DNA from: Haloarculaceae archaeon
GTDB lineage: Archaea; Halobacteriota; Halobacteria; Halobacteriales; Haloarculaceae
Reading direction: 5' to 3'
Assembly (NCBI GenBank): GCA_018609665.1
Contig: JAHENN010000264.1
Location: forward strand, 1 to 22,358
DNA: 22,358 nt
Position 1 is the first letter of the stretch. Each line of letters opens with the position of its first letter. The notes beneath the pieces were generated by a model. It was not told where the DNA came from. It made no database searches and worked only from the letters and a program-made list of their open reading frames with translations. Positions 22,217-22,358 of this stretch are shown one piece after another. The translations under genes and the position numbers were made by a program.

Positions 22217-22357
22217 TCACCGCAGCGCGGCCGCCAGGTTCCGCAACAGCGTCGGGGCGTGTCGGAGGTACATCCGCGGCGCCGTCCGGCGGGCCGCCGC
22301 CAGCGCGCGCCGCAGTTCGCCGGCGGCGTCGGTCTCGAGGCCCGCGCCGTGGCCGCA
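22217..22357 (-). CDS. C-terminal end of an unidentified protein (runs off the window)
   Basis: The minus strand is open from the window edge to TGA at 22219-22217, giving about 46 residues. The visible tail is GHGAGLETDAAGELRRALAA followed by a basic helix (PRMYLRHAPTLLRNLAAALR). The Arg-rich amphipathic end and high-GC third positions look like real coding sequence. Too little is present to name a family. It lies upstream of trxB in the same direction, with a 64-base gap and a separate TATA box for trxB. Confidence 0.5.
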   Translation of the reverse strand, partial: CGHGAGLETDAAGELRRALAAARRTAPRMYLRHAPTLLRNLAAALR

Positions 22358-22358
22358 G

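Noticed and set aside
1..22358. CRISPR array, insertion sequence with transposase, rRNA genes or prophage genes
   Set aside because: None seen: no regularly spaced repeats, no transposase or integrase motifs, and no rRNA-like sequence.

Overview
The window looks like chromosomal DNA of an extremely halophilic archaeon (class Halobacteria). The base composition is very GC-rich, and the proteins are crowded with Asp and Glu. Genes often start with a leaderless ATG or GTG about 25-30 bases after an AT-rich TATA-like hexamer. Several protein types are typical of haloarchaea: a halocyanin-like Tat protein, an Lrp regulator with a TRASH domain, an MTH865-like protein, DUF63, and an archaeal adenylate kinase. 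The genus cannot be fixed from the sequence alone.

Layout. 1-3693: the 3' part of gyrB and all of gyrA, overlapping by an ATGA. 3694-6128 (minus): a small frameshifted gene, a multi-pass membrane protein of unknown function and arginase. 6224-7994 (plus): a conserved winged-helix regulator and a type II NADH dehydrogenase-like flavoprotein. 7995-8445: no gene, but a 215-bp non-coding palindrome-rich element. 8446-11079 (minus): an MTH865-like protein, a DUF63 membrane protein, an inositol-monophosphatase-family enzyme and tRNA-Leu(CAA). An 11-base copy of the tRNA 3' end lies 105 bases beyond the tRNA. 11170-12737 (plus): two hypothetical proteins and a DUF309 protein. 12819-13402 (minus): a frameshifted type IV pilin-like gene. 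13791-15982 (plus): an MFS transporter, a small haloarchaeal protein and adenylate kinase. 15985-20000: a copper locus with a halocyanin-like protein (minus), an Lrp/TRASH regulator and a CopA-type ATPase. 20044-20706: a riboflavin-pathway reductase. 20708-22152 (minus): a small haloarchaeal protein and thioredoxin reductase. 22217-22357: the 3' tail of an unidentified minus-strand gene.

How the genes work together. gyrB-gyrA form the gyrase operon. The copper locus is the most coherent accessory unit. A Cys-rich TRASH-domain regulator sits between a copper exporter with duplicated HMA domains and a divergent membrane-anchored cupredoxin fold that has lost its copper-ligand Cys and first His. 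Inverted repeats in front of copA are candidate operators. Most of the rest is ordinary core chromosome.

Most worth checking: the cysteine-free halocyanin beside copA, the copA inverted repeats, the frameshifted pilin, the palindromic element at 8150-8364, the tRNA-end repeat, the hairpin in front of the DUF309 gene, and three convergent gene pairs whose stop codons are 0-2 bases apart. I do not see a clearly new multi-gene system.
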